Shown here: positions 52,748-62,317 of the stretch, piece by piece
How the letters are laid out: each line of letters opens with the position of its first letter
Numbering within the stretch: position 1 is the stretch's first letter
NCBI RefSeq assembly: GCF_030681155.1
Contig: NZ_JAUXXE010000068.1
Location: 112,669-176,668, forward strand
Source of the DNA: Phenylobacterium sp.
Lineage (GTDB): Bacteria > Pseudomonadota > Alphaproteobacteria > Caulobacterales > Caulobacteraceae
Direction of reading: 5' to 3'
DNA: 64,000 nt
Notes under the pieces: model-generated
Told to the model about the DNA's origin: nothing
Databases searched by the model: none
Seen by the model: only the letters and a program-made list of their open reading frames with translations
Position numbers and translations under genes: made by a program

Positions 52748-54174
52748 GCGACCTCCTCGCTCGCGACGCCACAGCCCAGCTGTCGGCGCTGAAGGCGAAG
52801 GAAATCTCGGCTGTCGAGTTGCTGAAGCTCTCGCTGGCGCGGCATGAACAGACCCACAGTCGCCTTAACGCGGTCGTCGCCGCTGACCTGGAGCGCGCGC
52901 TCGACACCGCCAAGGCGATGGACGACCTGCGCGCCAAGGGGGTGACCCGCGGCCCGCTCTGCGGCCTGCCGATGACCATCAAAGACACTCTGGACGTCGC
53001 CGGCATGCCCGCCTCCTCCGGCGTCGAGGGCCTGCGTCGGCGCAAGGCCGAGGACGCGGCCGCCATTGGTCAGGTCCGCCAAGCCGGGGCGGTCATATGG
53101 GGCAAGACCAACGTCCCGGTGATGGCCGCCGACTGGCAGAGCTTCAACGGGCTCTACGGCGTGACCAACAATCCCTGGGATGTGACCCGAACACCGGGCG
53201 GTTCGTCAGGCGGGGCCGCCGCCGCGCTCGCTGCCGGCGTCACCCCCCTGGAAATGGGTTCCGACATCGGCGGCTCCTTGCGGGTGCCGGCCAGCTTCTG
53301 CGGGGTCTTTTCCCACAAGCCGACCTGGGGATTGGTCTCCCAGCGCGGGCACGTCCCACCGACGCCGGGCACCCACGCCGAACGCGATCTCAACGTCGTC
53401 GGGCCGATGGCCCGCTCGGCCCGCGACCTGCGGCTGCTGCTATCGGTCATGACCGAGGGCGTTCCCGCCAAAGCCGATATCGCCGACCTCTCGCGGCTGA
53501 AGATCGGCCTCTGGCTCGACGGCTTCGCGCTCGACCCCGAAGTCGCAGCTGTGATCGAGGTGCTGCACGCGCAGTTGTCGGCGGCAGGCGCCGAGGTGCG
53601 GGCGATCTCCAATCCCGTCCCCCTCGACCAGCTCACGGCCGCATATCAGATCCTGCTGGGGTCGGTGGTGGCGACCGACCTCCCGCCCCGCAGCCAGACC
53701 GCCATGCGACGGATGCGCGGGATCGCGGGCTTGGCCCTGGGCCTCGGCTTTGGGCAAAAGTCCTGGGCGGCCATGGTGCGCGGCTGCGCTGCGACCCACG
53801 CCGAATGGATCGCAGCCGATGAGGCCCGAGCCCGTTTGAAGCAAACGGCCCAGGACGCCTTCGCGGTCTTCGACGTCATTATCGCGCCGGTGGCGCCGGT
53901 CGTCGCCTTCCCGCACGACCATAGTCCTTTCGCGACGCGCAAGCTGAAGACCTCCGACGGACGTAGCCTGCCCTACGGCTCCATGCTCGACTGGATATCG
54001 CTCGCCACCGCCTGCTACCTGCCGGCCACAACCATCCCGGTGGGATTGGCCGCGTCCGGACTGCCGGTCGGGGTGCAGATCATCGGCCCATATGGCGCGG
54101 ACTCGCGGACCCTGGCGATCGCCCAGGCGATCGATGAAAACCTGGGCGGCTTCGTCGCACCTCCGGCGATCTGA
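52744..54174 (+). CDS. Amidase-signature family protein
   Basis: A 476-residue amidase starting at GTG 52744 overlapping the dapB stop. The Ser-cisSer-Lys triad is present: Lys in [15 protein letters not shown], cis-Ser and Ser in [16 protein letters not shown] and [12 protein letters not shown]. The remainder, with GVQIIGPYG near the C-terminus, fits single-chain amidases rather than GatA, since GatB and GatC genes are absent. Substrate is unknown; small aliphatic or aryl amides and nitrile-derived amides are typical. The following dut gene begins after a 71-base gap. Confidence 0.93.
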   Translation: MSDLLARDATAQLSALKAKEISAVELLKLSLARHEQTHSRLNAVVAADLERALDTAKAMDDLRAKGVTRGPLCGLPMTIKDTLDVAGMPASSGVEGLRRRKAEDAAAIGQVRQAGAVIWGKTNVPVMAADWQSFNGLYGVTNNPWDVTRTPGGSSGGAAAALAAGVTPLEMGSDIGGSLRVPASFCGVFSHKPTWGLVSQRGHVPPTPGTHAERDLNVVGPMARSARDLRLLLSVMTEGVPAKADIADLSRLKIGLWLDGFALDPEVAAVIEVLHAQLSAAGAEVRAISNPVPLDQLTAAYQILLGSVVATDLPPRSQTAMRRMRGIAGLALGLGFGQKSWAAMVRGCAATHAEWIAADEARARLKQTAQDAFAVFDVIIAPVAPVVAFPHDHSPFATRKLKTSDGRSLPYGSMLDWISLATACYLPATTIPVGLAASGLPVGVQIIGPYGADSRTLAIAQAIDENLGGFVAPPAI

Positions 54175-54245
54175 GCTGAGCGGCTTGAGGCGACGCGCCG
54201 CCTCTGGCATTTCCCAGCCATCCAATCGAACCAAGGGCGACGATC

Positions 54246-54719
54246 ATGACTGAACCGCGCGGCGTGACGCCCCTGACGGCCGCCTTCAAGCGCTGGGACG
54301 GCAATCACGACCTGCCCCTGCCGGCTTATGCGACCGCCGGGGCCGCCGGCTTCGACTTCCGCGCCGCCGTGCCCGAGGGCGAAACCCTGAGCATCGAGCC
54401 AGGCGCGCGCGCGCTCGTGCCGACCGGCTTCGCCGTCGCCCTGCCGATCGGCTACGAAATGCAGATCCGCCCGCGCTCGGGCCTCGCCGCCAAGAACGGC
54501 GTGTCGATCGTCAACGCGCCCGGCACCGTCGATTGCGACTATCGCGGCGAGATCTCGGTGTGCCTGATCAACCTGGGAGCCGAGACCTTCCACGTCCGCC
54601 GCGGCGATCGCATCGCCCAGGGGATCATCGCGGCGGCGCCGCAATGGACGCTGATCGAGGCCGACGAGCTGGACGAAACCGTGCGCGGCGCCGGCGGATA
54701 CGGCTCCACCGGCGTCTGA
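54246..54719 (+). CDS. dut: Deoxyuridine 5'-triphosphate nucleotidohydrolase (dUTPase)
   Basis: A 157-residue dUTPase. The five motifs are visible: AGFDFRAA (1), PRSGLA in [13 protein letters not shown] (2), [15 protein letters not shown] (3), [11 protein letters not shown] (4) and [11 protein letters not shown] (5, phosphate-binding). It removes dUTP and makes dUMP for thymidylate synthesis. Length is normal. A short gap separates it from the amidase gene, and the TonB receptor is convergent with one base between stops. It is usually next to coaBC in alphaproteobacteria; here coaBC is about 8 kb away. Confidence 0.97.
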   Translation: MTEPRGVTPLTAAFKRWDGNHDLPLPAYATAGAAGFDFRAAVPEGETLSIEPGARALVPTGFAVALPIGYEMQIRPRSGLAAKNGVSIVNAPGTVDCDYRGEISVCLINLGAETFHVRRGDRIAQGIIAAAPQWTLIEADELDETVRGAGGYGSTGV

Positions 54720-56711
54720 TCACCGACGCAGGACCAGCCCGACCCGCAGGGTTCGCGGCTGGTCGTAGCTTTCCACGCCATCGCCAGTCTCAGCCGTCTC
54801 GATCCTGGCGTCGAACAGGTTTTCCGCCGCCGCATAGAACGTGACGGCGCGCGACACCGACCAATCGGCCCGCAGGTTCACGTCCGTCGCCGCCGAGAGC
54901 TTGCGGCTGTTGAGATCGTCGTCATAGCGCTCGCCCTCGTAGCGGATCACCGCGCGTAGGTTCAGCGCCTCGACCGGCCGCCACGTCGCCTCGCCGGTCA
55001 GCGTCAGACGCGGCGTCTGGGCCGGACGCAGGCCGGTGAGCTGCGGCGCAGCCGCGCCGCCATCTACCTCGGCCTTGGTGTAGGCCCCAGCCAAACGCAG
55101 TGAGGCCGCTTCCCAGCGCCGCTCGATCTGAGCTTCGACGCCATAGGCGTCAACCTGGCCGGCGTTCTGGCGCTGGCGCAGCACGCCGCCGGCTGGAATG
55201 AGGCCCGCGATCGGGAAGGTCCCAGGGCCAAATCCGATAGTCACATTGGCCACGGCCTTTTCCAGGCGGTTGGCGAAGACCGTGACGTCCCAGCGCAGGT
55301 CGCCATCTGATCCCAGTCCAAATTCCGCGCCGTAGAGCTTTTCCGGCTCCAGCCCTGCGTTCGCCTCCGTCACGTCGTTGCCGACGCGGAACGGCCGATA
55401 GAGTTCGTTCAGCGTCGCCGGCCTGAACCCGGCATAGGCCGCAGCGCGGAGATATCCGTCGGTCGAGGTCGCGTAGCGAGCGCCCACACGCCCGGTCGGT
55501 AGCCAGCCGTCGCGATCCTGAGGACGGTTGTCGAGCGTCACAGCGCCCGTAGCGGCGTCACGCTCAACGCGCTGGCCGTCATAGGTGGCCCAATGATCGA
55601 GCCGCACGCCGCCGGTCAACAGCCAGTCGCCAAGATTGCGATAGGCCTCGCCATAGAGGCCGGCCACCGACTGGCTTCCGCCCGCCAGGCGCTGGCGGGT
55701 GAAGGCGCCGTTCAGGTAGCGGAACTTCTCGCGGGTCTCGCCGTCGAAGACGCGGGCGTCGACGCCCAGTTCCCAGCCGCCTGCCACGGCGTCGCGGCGC
55801 AGGGCGGCGTTCAGGCCATAGCCCATGGCCGGCGTGGCGTACTGCTCGCTGGCCGGGGTCGTGGCGACCCGGCCAGCCGCCACCGCGGCCGAGCGGTTCT
55901 CGAAATCCGAGCGCTTCACCCATCCTTGGACGCGCCAGCCCAAGTCTCCCTCGGCCGCCGGCGTCTCAACCAGGGTGGCCGACAAGGTCGCGCCGGTGGC
56001 GCGAGAGTCAGCGCCGATCACCCCGGCGCCGCGCTTCTCCTGATATCCCGAAAGCCTCAGGGCCAATTGCTTGCCGGCCAGTTCCGGGGTCCAGCGCAAC
56101 GCGCCGCTGAGGCCTCGGTAGTAGAGCGGCTGATCGGCGGCTCCTCGCCCTTCGCGCACAGGGATCCAGCCATCGCTACGCTCGGCCGCCGCACTGACGA
56201 AAACCTCGCCCACGGCGCCGGCCGCGGCGCCGCCGACCAGGCCCCGTTCCCCGCCATAGACTTCGTACTCGCCACCACGCGGGACCTGGGTTCGCTCCGA
56301 CAGCTGAATGGTTCCGGTCAGGGCGCCGGCGCCGTATGGCCCGGCGCCAGCGCCCCGCACCACGCGCGCCTGCTCGATCCCGATGGGCGGCAGGCCGGTC
56401 CATAGCACCCAGCCGCCGAAAGGATCGTTCTGCGGCACGCCGTCCAGGGTCACCAGGGCGCGGCTGGCGCCGGACCCGGCGATGGAGCGTACGCTGATCC
56501 CCTGGGTGGTCGGGTTCGAGGCCTGGCTGCTCGTACGGCGGAACAGTTGCACGCCGGGGGTCGCGGTCAGCGCTTCGTCCAGGCGCGGCGCGGTCGAGAT
56601 CGTCTCCCCGCCAAGGGTCACGATCGAGAAGGCCCGGTCCATCGGCGAGGGCGGCAGCCGCGCCGCCTCGACCGTGACGACATCGACGAGCGGAGGAAGG
56701 TCTACGGGCAC
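54720..56711 (-). CDS. TonB-dependent outer membrane receptor without an encoded signal peptide
   Basis: A 663-residue receptor. The plug domain (about 20-150) has TPGVQLFRRTSSQASNP, GISVRSIAGSGASRAL and LDGVPQNDPFGGWV; the barrel runs to the end and closes with FYAAAENLFDARIETAETG and LRVGLVLRR, a terminal aromatic-poor but typical beta-strand. The pattern resembles cobalamin/siderophore-type receptors. The only usable start is GTG 56711 (MPVDLPPLVDVV); an in-frame TAG lies three codons upstream. No signal peptide is therefore encoded, so either the N-terminus is lost, or a frameshift separates it from the upstream cytochrome gene. Export as annotated would fail. Confidence 0.85.
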   Translation of the reverse strand: MPVDLPPLVDVVTVEAARLPPSPMDRAFSIVTLGGETISTAPRLDEALTATPGVQLFRRTSSQASNPTTQGISVRSIAGSGASRALVTLDGVPQNDPFGGWVLWTGLPPIGIEQARVVRGAGAGPYGAGALTGTIQLSERTQVPRGGEYEVYGGERGLVGGAAAGAVGEVFVSAAAERSDGWIPVREGRGAADQPLYYRGLSGALRWTPELAGKQLALRLSGYQEKRGAGVIGADSRATGATLSATLVETPAAEGDLGWRVQGWVKRSDFENRSAAVAAGRVATTPASEQYATPAMGYGLNAALRRDAVAGGWELGVDARVFDGETREKFRYLNGAFTRQRLAGGSQSVAGLYGEAYRNLGDWLLTGGVRLDHWATYDGQRVERDAATGAVTLDNRPQDRDGWLPTGRVGARYATSTDGYLRAAAYAGFRPATLNELYRPFRVGNDVTEANAGLEPEKLYGAEFGLGSDGDLRWDVTVFANRLEKAVANVTIGFGPGTFPIAGLIPAGGVLRQRQNAGQVDAYGVEAQIERRWEAASLRLAGAYTKAEVDGGAAAPQLTGLRPAQTPRLTLTGEATWRPVEALNLRAVIRYEGERYDDDLNSRKLSAATDVNLRADWSVSRAVTFYAAAENLFDARIETAETGDGVESYDQPRTLRVGLVLRR

Positions 56712-56737
56712 GGCGAGCTACTTTTCGTTTGAACGGT

Positions 56738-57034
56738 TCAGGCCGGAGTCTCGGGCAGGGCTTTCTTGAGATAGGCCGCGATCAGCGCGACCTCCTCCGG
56801 CGTCGCCTCGGCGCCCTTGTCGACCATCGCCTGCACGACGTCGGGCCAAGGCGCGGACTTTTGTACGCGGCCCACGATCACATCGGGCGCATGGCACCCG
56901 GTGCAGACGCGCAACGTGGTGTCTCGACCAGCGCCTTGCGGAAGCAATTCAGCGCCCGGCACGGCGGGCTGGGCCAGCGCCGCGCCAAACCCCATCAGCA
57001 GCACGCCGGCCGCCAAGCCAGTAAATAGACGCAT
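56738..57034 (-). CDS. Small c-type cytochrome (exported)
   Basis: A 98-residue cytochrome c. Signal peptide MRLFTGLAAGVLLMGFGAAL ends after ALAQ. One heme site, CTGCH, at residues 44-48; an axial Met may be in QAMVDKGAEATPEEVA. Length is minimal for a class I cytochrome. The stop lies 26 bases before the GTG of the TonB receptor, and the end of glcF is 12 bases upstream of its start, so glcDEF, this gene and the receptor may form one transcript. It could accept electrons from glycolate oxidase. Confidence 0.88.
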   Translation of the reverse strand: MRLFTGLAAGVLLMGFGAALAQPAVPGAELLPQGAGRDTTLRVCTGCHAPDVIVGRVQKSAPWPDVVQAMVDKGAEATPEEVALIAAYLKKALPETPA

Positions 57035-57045
57035 CCCTCGCCCCC

Positions 57046-58359
57046 TCAGACGCCGGCCGCAAAGCGCATTTCAGCTAACGCCGCCGGGACCGGCCCGCCC
57101 GCGGCCCAGTCCAGCAGTTCGACAGTATGGACGATCGGGATGTCGGATCCCCCGGCAATCTGGGTCATGCAGCCGATATTGCCGGTGGCGATGACGTCAG
57201 GCCGCGTGGCTTCCAGATTGGCGACCTTGCGATTGCGCAGTTTGCCGGCGATCTCCGGCTGCAACAGGTTGTAAGTCCCGGCCGACCCGCAGCAGATGTG
57301 CGGTTCCGACGGCTCGACCACCGTGAAACCCGCCGCCTTCAGCAGCATCTTCGGCTCATCGCGCACGCCCTGGCCGTGCTGCAGCGAGCAGGCCGAATGA
57401 TAGGCGACCCGCAGACCAAGACCGGCCACCGCCGAAGGTCCGCTGTCCAGCCCAGCCAAGACCTCGCTCACATCCTTGGCGATCGCCGAGACCACCGCCG
57501 CCGGCTCGGCCCAAACCGGGTCGTCGCGGAACATGAAGCCATAGTCCTTGACCGTCGTCCCGCAGCCGGAGGCGGTGACCACGATCGCGTCCAGGTCGCC
57601 CGCCGCCATCTGCGCGCGCCAGGCGGTGATGTTGGCCTTGGCCTGGGCGTGCGAGCGGTCGGTCTTGCCCAGGTGATGTGACAAGGCTCCGCAGCAGCCG
57701 GCGCCCCGGGAGGTGACAACCTCGACGCCCAGCCGGTTCAAAAGGCGGATCGCCGCGCCGTTGATCTCCGGCGCCAGCACCGGTTGGGCGCAACCGGCCA
57801 GCAGCGCGACGCGCGCACGGCGGACGCCGTGGGCCGGGAAAACTTGCGGCTTTTCGGCCGGGTCGGCGGCCGGCAGATGACGCGGCGCCATGCCCGCCAT
57901 CGCCTTCAGCCGCCCCGGCAGCAGGCCCGCCAACGGGCGGCCCGCATTGGCCAGGCGCAGCGCCCAGCGGAACTTGGCTGGATCGGGCAACACCACCGCC
58001 AGCATCGAGCGCAGGAAACGCTCCGGCCACGGACGAACGTGGTGCTCCTCGATATAGGCCCGGGCGTGGTCGACCAGGTGCATGTAGTTCACGCCCGACG
58101 GGCAGGTGGTCATGCAGGACAGGCAGGAGAGGCAGCGGTCGACGTGCTTCACCGTCTGAGGCGCCGGCGGCCCGCCTTTCTCCAACATCTCCTTCATCAG
58201 GTAGATGCGGCCGCGCGGACTATCGAGCTCGTCGCCCAGCAGCAGGTAGGTCGGGCAGGTCGCCGTACAGAATCCGCAATGGACGCAGGTGCGGATGATC
58301 TTCTCGGACGAGGCGTTGTCCGGCGAGGTCAATTGCTCGGGCGTGAAGCTGGTCTGCAT
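57046..58359 (-). CDS. glcF: Glycolate oxidase iron-sulfur subunit
   Basis: A 437-residue protein with two [4Fe-4S] binding motifs near the N-terminus: CVHCGFCTATCPTY (about 26-39) and CLSCLSCMTTCPSG (about 74-87). Two CCG domains follow (LLAGCAQPVLAPEIN, TSRGAGCCGALSHHLG and later SACSLQHGQGVRDEP, ICCGSAGTYNLLQPEIA). It passes electrons from the GlcD/GlcE flavins. Start ATG 58359 shares its base with the last base of glcE, so coupling is tight. Confidence 0.95.
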   Translation of the reverse strand: MQTSFTPEQLTSPDNASSEKIIRTCVHCGFCTATCPTYLLLGDELDSPRGRIYLMKEMLEKGGPPAPQTVKHVDRCLSCLSCMTTCPSGVNYMHLVDHARAYIEEHHVRPWPERFLRSMLAVVLPDPAKFRWALRLANAGRPLAGLLPGRLKAMAGMAPRHLPAADPAEKPQVFPAHGVRRARVALLAGCAQPVLAPEINGAAIRLLNRLGVEVVTSRGAGCCGALSHHLGKTDRSHAQAKANITAWRAQMAAGDLDAIVVTASGCGTTVKDYGFMFRDDPVWAEPAAVVSAIAKDVSEVLAGLDSGPSAVAGLGLRVAYHSACSLQHGQGVRDEPKMLLKAAGFTVVEPSEPHICCGSAGTYNLLQPEIAGKLRNRKVANLEATRPDVIATGNIGCMTQIAGGSDIPIVHTVELLDWAAGGPVPAALAEMRFAAGV

Positions 58360-59588
58360 CAGGCGCCCCCGTACATGCGGCCGGGATTGAAGATCCCCTG
58401 CGGATCGAACTGCGCCCGCACTCGCTCGGTCAAGGCGGCCACGCCGGGCGCCAGGGGTTGAAACGGGTCCTCGGTGGCCCGCACCGCATCGGCCGCGCGC
58501 ATCAAGGTCGCATGGCCATCGCCACCGGCGACCTCCTGCAGCACCTCGCGCACGCGGGCGGCATGGGCGTGATCAGCGCCCGGCAATTCCAGCCAGACCC
58601 CGCCGCCGCCCCAATCGTAGTAGCAGCGCCCCGAAAGCTCTCCAGCCAGCCGCGCCCCGACGGCAGCGCCGAGGCTCGGCGGAACCGACAGCTTCCAGAC
58701 CACCGTGTCGGCGCCTCCTGCGAACCAGGCGGCGTCAGCGACCTGCTTCCAGATCGCGATCGAAGCCTCGCGGTCGAGCAGAATCTGAGGGCCGGCGCTT
58801 TCCAGCGCCTGCGCCAGATGCCCGACCCGCGCCGCCACAGAGGGCCGCACCCCCTCAAGCCTCAGCAGGGTCACGGCCGCCTGGCCGAACACGCCCGCCG
58901 CCGCCGAGACCCTCGCGATGTCGGCCGGCAGGTGCGCAGCGCTCGACACCTGCGCTGCGCTGCCCAGCGCCTGGGACATGATCTTCATCGCCGCATCGTC
59001 GCCAAGACCCAGCACCGCCAGGGTGGCCGTGTCCGACGCGGCCGGCAGCACCTTCACGGTCAGTTCGGTGGCGGCGCACAGCGTGCCGAAACTTCCGGCG
59101 ATCAACTTGGGCAGGTCAAAGCCGGTGACGTTCTTCACCACCCGGCCGCCCACTGCGAAGGATTCGCCAAAGCCGTTGACGCCCTTGACCCCCAGGCAAT
59201 GATCGCGCGGCCCGCCGGCGGTCAGGCGCCGCGGCCCGCCGCGGCCGGTCATGATCGCCCCGCCAAGAGTGCCCCGCCCGGCCGGCAATCCCCACAGCGG
59301 GCCGAAATCCGGAGGCTCGAAAGCCAGTTGCTGGCCGCGTTCGGCGAGCATGGCCTCGATCTCGGCCATTGGCGTGCCGGGCGCGGCCGCCAGGATCAGC
59401 TCTTCCGGCTGATAGGTGACGACGCCGCTCACCCCTGACAGGTCGAGGACCACATCGGCCTCGACCGGACGGCCGAACGCCCGGCGCGAACCGCCGCCGA
59501 TCAGTTCCAAGGTCTTGCCGTCCGACAGGGCATCGGCCACGGCGCTCGCGACATCGGCCGCGTCGAAAGGCTGCCAGGTCACGCTCAA
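58359..59588 (-). CDS. glcE: Glycolate oxidase FAD-binding subunit
   Basis: A 409-residue PCMH-type FAD protein. FAD-binding region: LELIGGGSRRAFGRPVEAD, LAAAPGTPMAEIEAML, PAGRGTLGGAIMTGRGG and VGGRVVKNVTGFDLPKLIAG. It is the shorter flavoprotein of the GlcDEF complex, without the GlcD C-terminal extension. Overlaps glcD by four bases and abuts glcF. Confidence 0.95.
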   Translation of the reverse strand: MSVTWQPFDAADVASAVADALSDGKTLELIGGGSRRAFGRPVEADVVLDLSGVSGVVTYQPEELILAAAPGTPMAEIEAMLAERGQQLAFEPPDFGPLWGLPAGRGTLGGAIMTGRGGPRRLTAGGPRDHCLGVKGVNGFGESFAVGGRVVKNVTGFDLPKLIAGSFGTLCAATELTVKVLPAASDTATLAVLGLGDDAAMKIMSQALGSAAQVSSAAHLPADIARVSAAAGVFGQAAVTLLRLEGVRPSVAARVGHLAQALESAGPQILLDREASIAIWKQVADAAWFAGGADTVVWKLSVPPSLGAAVGARLAGELSGRCYYDWGGGGVWLELPGADHAHAARVREVLQEVAGGDGHATLMRAADAVRATEDPFQPLAPGVAALTERVRAQFDPQGIFNPGRMYGGA

Positions 59589-61072
59589 AACCGATCGAGT
59601 TCAGGAAAGCGGACCTTGCCGCCGTGGATATGGACGCGGCCAAGCTCGGCGCAACGGCAGAGCTTGGGGAACACCTTGCCCGGATTGAGCAAGCCATCGT
59701 CGTCGAAGGCGCATTTCAGCCGCTGCTGCTGATCGAGGTCGGCCGGCCCGAACTGCACCTCCATCAGATCGCGCTTCTCGACGCCCACACCGTGCTCACC
59801 AGTCAGCACGCCGCCCACCTCGACGCACAAGGTCAGGATCGCCGCGCCGAGTTCTTCGGCCCGATGCAGTTCGCCCGGCTTGTCGGCGTCATAGAGGATC
59901 AGCGGGTGCAGGTTGCCGTCGCCGGCGTGGAAGACATTGGCGATCCGCAGGCCGCATTCCTCGGCCAGCTCATTCATCCGCCGCAGAACCTTGGGCAGGG
60001 TCGCGCGCGGGATGGTGCCGTCCATGCAGTAATAGTCGGGCGAGATGCGCCCCACCGCCGGGAACGCCGCCTTGCGCCCGGCCCAGAAGCCCTTGCGCTC
60101 GTCCTCGTTCATCGAGACCCGCAGATAGGTCGCGCCGCAGCCCTCGCCGATCTCGCGCACCACCTCGATTAGGTGGTCGACCTCGGCCGGCGGGCCATCC
60201 AGTTCGATGATCAGCAGAGCCTCAACGTCCAGTGGATAGCCGACCTTGACGAAGGCCTCGGCGGCTTGGATCGCCAGGCGGTCCATCATCTCCATGCCGG
60301 CCGGGATGATCCCGGCGGCGATGACCGCCGCCACGCAGGCGCCGGCGGCCTCGACTTCGGCAAACCCCATCAGCAGAGCACGCTGGGTCTCCGGCGCCTG
60401 CAGAATACGAACCGTCACCTCGGTCACGACGCCGAGCAGGCCTTCAGATCCACAGACCACGCCGAGCAGATCCAACGCCGCCGGATCCAGGTGCTTGCCG
60501 CCCAGCCGCATCACCGTGCCGTCGATCAACACCAGCTGGACGCCCAGCAGGTTGTTGGTGGTCATGCCGTACTTCAGGCAATGCACCCCGCCCGCGTTCT
60601 CCGCGACATTGCCGCCGATCGAGCAGGCGATCTGACTGGAGGGATCGGGGGCGTAATAGAAGCCCTCGCCCATCACCGCGTGGGTCACGGCCAGGTTTGT
60701 CACCCCCGGCTGGACCACCGCGCAGCGGTTCTCGTAGTCGACATCGAGGATGCGGTTGAACTTGCCCAGGCCCAGAATGATCCCGTCGGCCAAGGGCAGG
60801 GCGCCGCCCGACAGCGAAGTGCCGGACCCGCGCGGCACCACCTTCAGCCCCTCGCGGTGGCAATAGGCCAACACCGCGCTGACTTGATCGACCGTATCGG
60901 GCAGCACCACGATCATCGGGCGCTGGCAATAGGCGGTCAGGCCGTCGCACTCATAGGCGGCAAGCTGCGCATCCTCGCTGATGACCCCCTCGCCAGGCAC
61001 GATCGCGCGCAAGGCCGAGACGAACTCAGCCCGCCGGGCGAGCAACCCAGGATCGGGAGTGGGCATCAACAT
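59585..61072 (-). CDS. glcD: Glycolate oxidase subunit GlcD (FAD-linked oxidase)
   Basis: A 495-residue FAD oxidase. Start ATG 61070-61072, with GAGG about ten bases upstream; an ATG two codons later and the open frame to 61216 are alternatives. FAD-binding block PRGSGTSLSGGALPLADG, then GGNVAENAGGVHCLKYG and GSEGLLGVVTEVTVRIL, and the C-terminal VFHAGDGNLHPLILYD and GVLTGEHGVGVEKRD blocks. It oxidises glycolate (or D-lactate-like 2-hydroxy acids) to glyoxylate. First gene of glcDEF; glcG is absent. Confidence 0.95.
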   Translation of the reverse strand: MLMPTPDPGLLARRAEFVSALRAIVPGEGVISEDAQLAAYECDGLTAYCQRPMIVVLPDTVDQVSAVLAYCHREGLKVVPRGSGTSLSGGALPLADGIILGLGKFNRILDVDYENRCAVVQPGVTNLAVTHAVMGEGFYYAPDPSSQIACSIGGNVAENAGGVHCLKYGMTTNNLLGVQLVLIDGTVMRLGGKHLDPAALDLLGVVCGSEGLLGVVTEVTVRILQAPETQRALLMGFAEVEAAGACVAAVIAAGIIPAGMEMMDRLAIQAAEAFVKVGYPLDVEALLIIELDGPPAEVDHLIEVVREIGEGCGATYLRVSMNEDERKGFWAGRKAAFPAVGRISPDYYCMDGTIPRATLPKVLRRMNELAEECGLRIANVFHAGDGNLHPLILYDADKPGELHRAEELGAAILTLCVEVGGVLTGEHGVGVEKRDLMEVQFGPADLDQQQRLKCAFDDDGLLNPGKVFPKLCRCAELGRVHIHGGKVRFPELDRF

Positions 61073-61406
61073 TGGAGTGCGGCCTCGTCTTTGGCTTCGA
61101 CATAACGCGCTCGCCGGGCGAAGGCCACGCCGCTCGAAGGGTTCGCCCTCGATCACCGTACTGATGTGGTTTCCCAGCAGCCGGACGTCTTGCTTAGTGA
61201 CGCTGTCGCCAGCCACTCGAGGGCCGCCATGACGAGCCAGGGTAACTCACTAGTCACACCGCTGGGCCGCGTATGGCTCCGCGGCGTATCGGGACGGCAT
61301 GGCGAAGGGTCTCTCTGCGCCTATCGCCGGGCGCAGGATAAGGACATCATTCACCCGCGCTTCATTCGGGAACTCCCAGGGTTCCCGCATATCCCGGAGG
61401 AACCCC
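61073..61406. other. Intergenic region between divergent glcD and cytochrome c genes
   Basis: About 330 bases with no convincing gene. Open frames here (from 61166 and 61299) are non-genic extensions of the cytochrome frames. It should hold the promoters of glcDEF and the cytochrome gene; I see no clear consensus boxes or long palindromes. Confidence 0.5.
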
Positions 61407-61790
61407 GTGTCCCACACGTCATCTCGTCACCTGCTCGCCCTCAGCGCCCTGATCGCGGGGGCCTGCGCCAGTTCGGCGGCCCTGGCCGCGCCGACCCAAG
61501 GCGAAACCCTGTTCCAGCAACGCTGCGCGACCTGTCACACCATCGCGCCGGGCGCGGCGAAGATGGGGCCGGCGCTGAAAGGCATTGTCGGATCGAAGGC
61601 CGCCGCTGTTCCTGGCTACGCCTTCAGCCCGGCGCTCAAGGCCTCGGGCCTGACCTGGACCACCGCCAATTTGGACAAGTACCTGGCCAAGCCGACCACC
61701 GTCGTGCCCGGCACCAAGATGATGGTCGGCGTGCCGGACGCGGCTCAGCGCGCCGCGATCATCAGCTATCTTTCGACACAGGCAAACTAG
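61407..61790 (+). CDS. Class I c-type cytochrome (cytochrome c2-like, exported)
   Basis: A 127-residue cytochrome. GTG 61407 is preceded by GGAGG with six bases spacing; the frame further upstream is not coding. Signal peptide HLLALSALIAGACASSAALA. Heme motif CATCH at residues 40-44, GPALKGIVGSKAA following, and axial Met in GTKMMVGVPD, as in cytochrome c2 and c-550 types. It may carry electrons to a terminal oxidase. It is divergent from glcDEF, and an unknown gene follows 13 bases later. Confidence 0.93.
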   Translation: MSHTSSRHLLALSALIAGACASSAALAAPTQGETLFQQRCATCHTIAPGAAKMGPALKGIVGSKAAAVPGYAFSPALKASGLTWTTANLDKYLAKPTTVVPGTKMMVGVPDAAQRAAIISYLSTQAN

Positions 61791-61803
61791 ACGGGGAAGC
61801 AGC

Positions 61804-62313
61804 ATGAGCACCGCCGAACTGCTGGGCCAGGGCCGCTCCCGCGGCATGGCCTCCACGCCCAGGTACAGCGCGGCGGAGACGGCGGCGCCGAACTATCATG
61901 CGCTCGGCACATTCGCTGAAACCTGGACGTTCCTGGAGCTGTTTCTGGAGCGCTGCGCCGGGCTCGTCGGCAGCGTCAGCGGTCAAGACAGCCTGGCGGC
62001 CAAGCTCGAGGCCTTGGACGCCGCGGCGCGCGTAGCTCCAATGCTGAAGGACTTCGCCAGCGAGATCTCGGTGCTGACAGCCGATGTCCGAACCCTGGCC
62101 GACATGCGTCAAGCCGTGCTGCAAGGCCTCGCCCAGGCGAGCCTGGAGCGGTTGGGCATGGGCCTGTTCGCGATCCCGAACGCGGCGCGCGCGGCAAAAG
62201 CCGTGGCGGGCCGGCAGCAGCCGTCGATCGACACCCTGCACCTGAAGACCTGCGACCTCGTCCGCCGCACCCTGCTGCTGCTGAACGCCCTGGAAACCCG
62301 GATCGCCAGCTGA
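61804..62313 (+). CDS. Protein of unknown function, 169 residues
   Basis: A helical soluble protein without signal peptide, starting MSTAELLGQGRSRGMAS, with central helices EKLEALDAAARVAPMLKDF-like (seen as AKLEALDAAARVAPMLKDF) and ending LLLLNALETRIAS. I recognise no domain. It follows the cytochrome gene by 13 bases with GGGGAAG as ribosome binding site, so the two are probably co-transcribed. It is convergent with coaBC with four bases between stops. Confidence 0.7.
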   Translation: MSTAELLGQGRSRGMASTPRYSAAETAAPNYHALGTFAETWTFLELFLERCAGLVGSVSGQDSLAAKLEALDAAARVAPMLKDFASEISVLTADVRTLADMRQAVLQGLAQASLERLGMGLFAIPNAARAAKAVAGRQQPSIDTLHLKTCDLVRRTLLLLNALETRIAS

Positions 62314-62317
62314 GCGC

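Noticed and set aside
52744..54174. Amidase as GatA of the Asp/Glu-tRNA amidotransferase
   Set aside because: No gatB or gatC nearby and the gene is coupled to dapB; single-chain amidases fit better.
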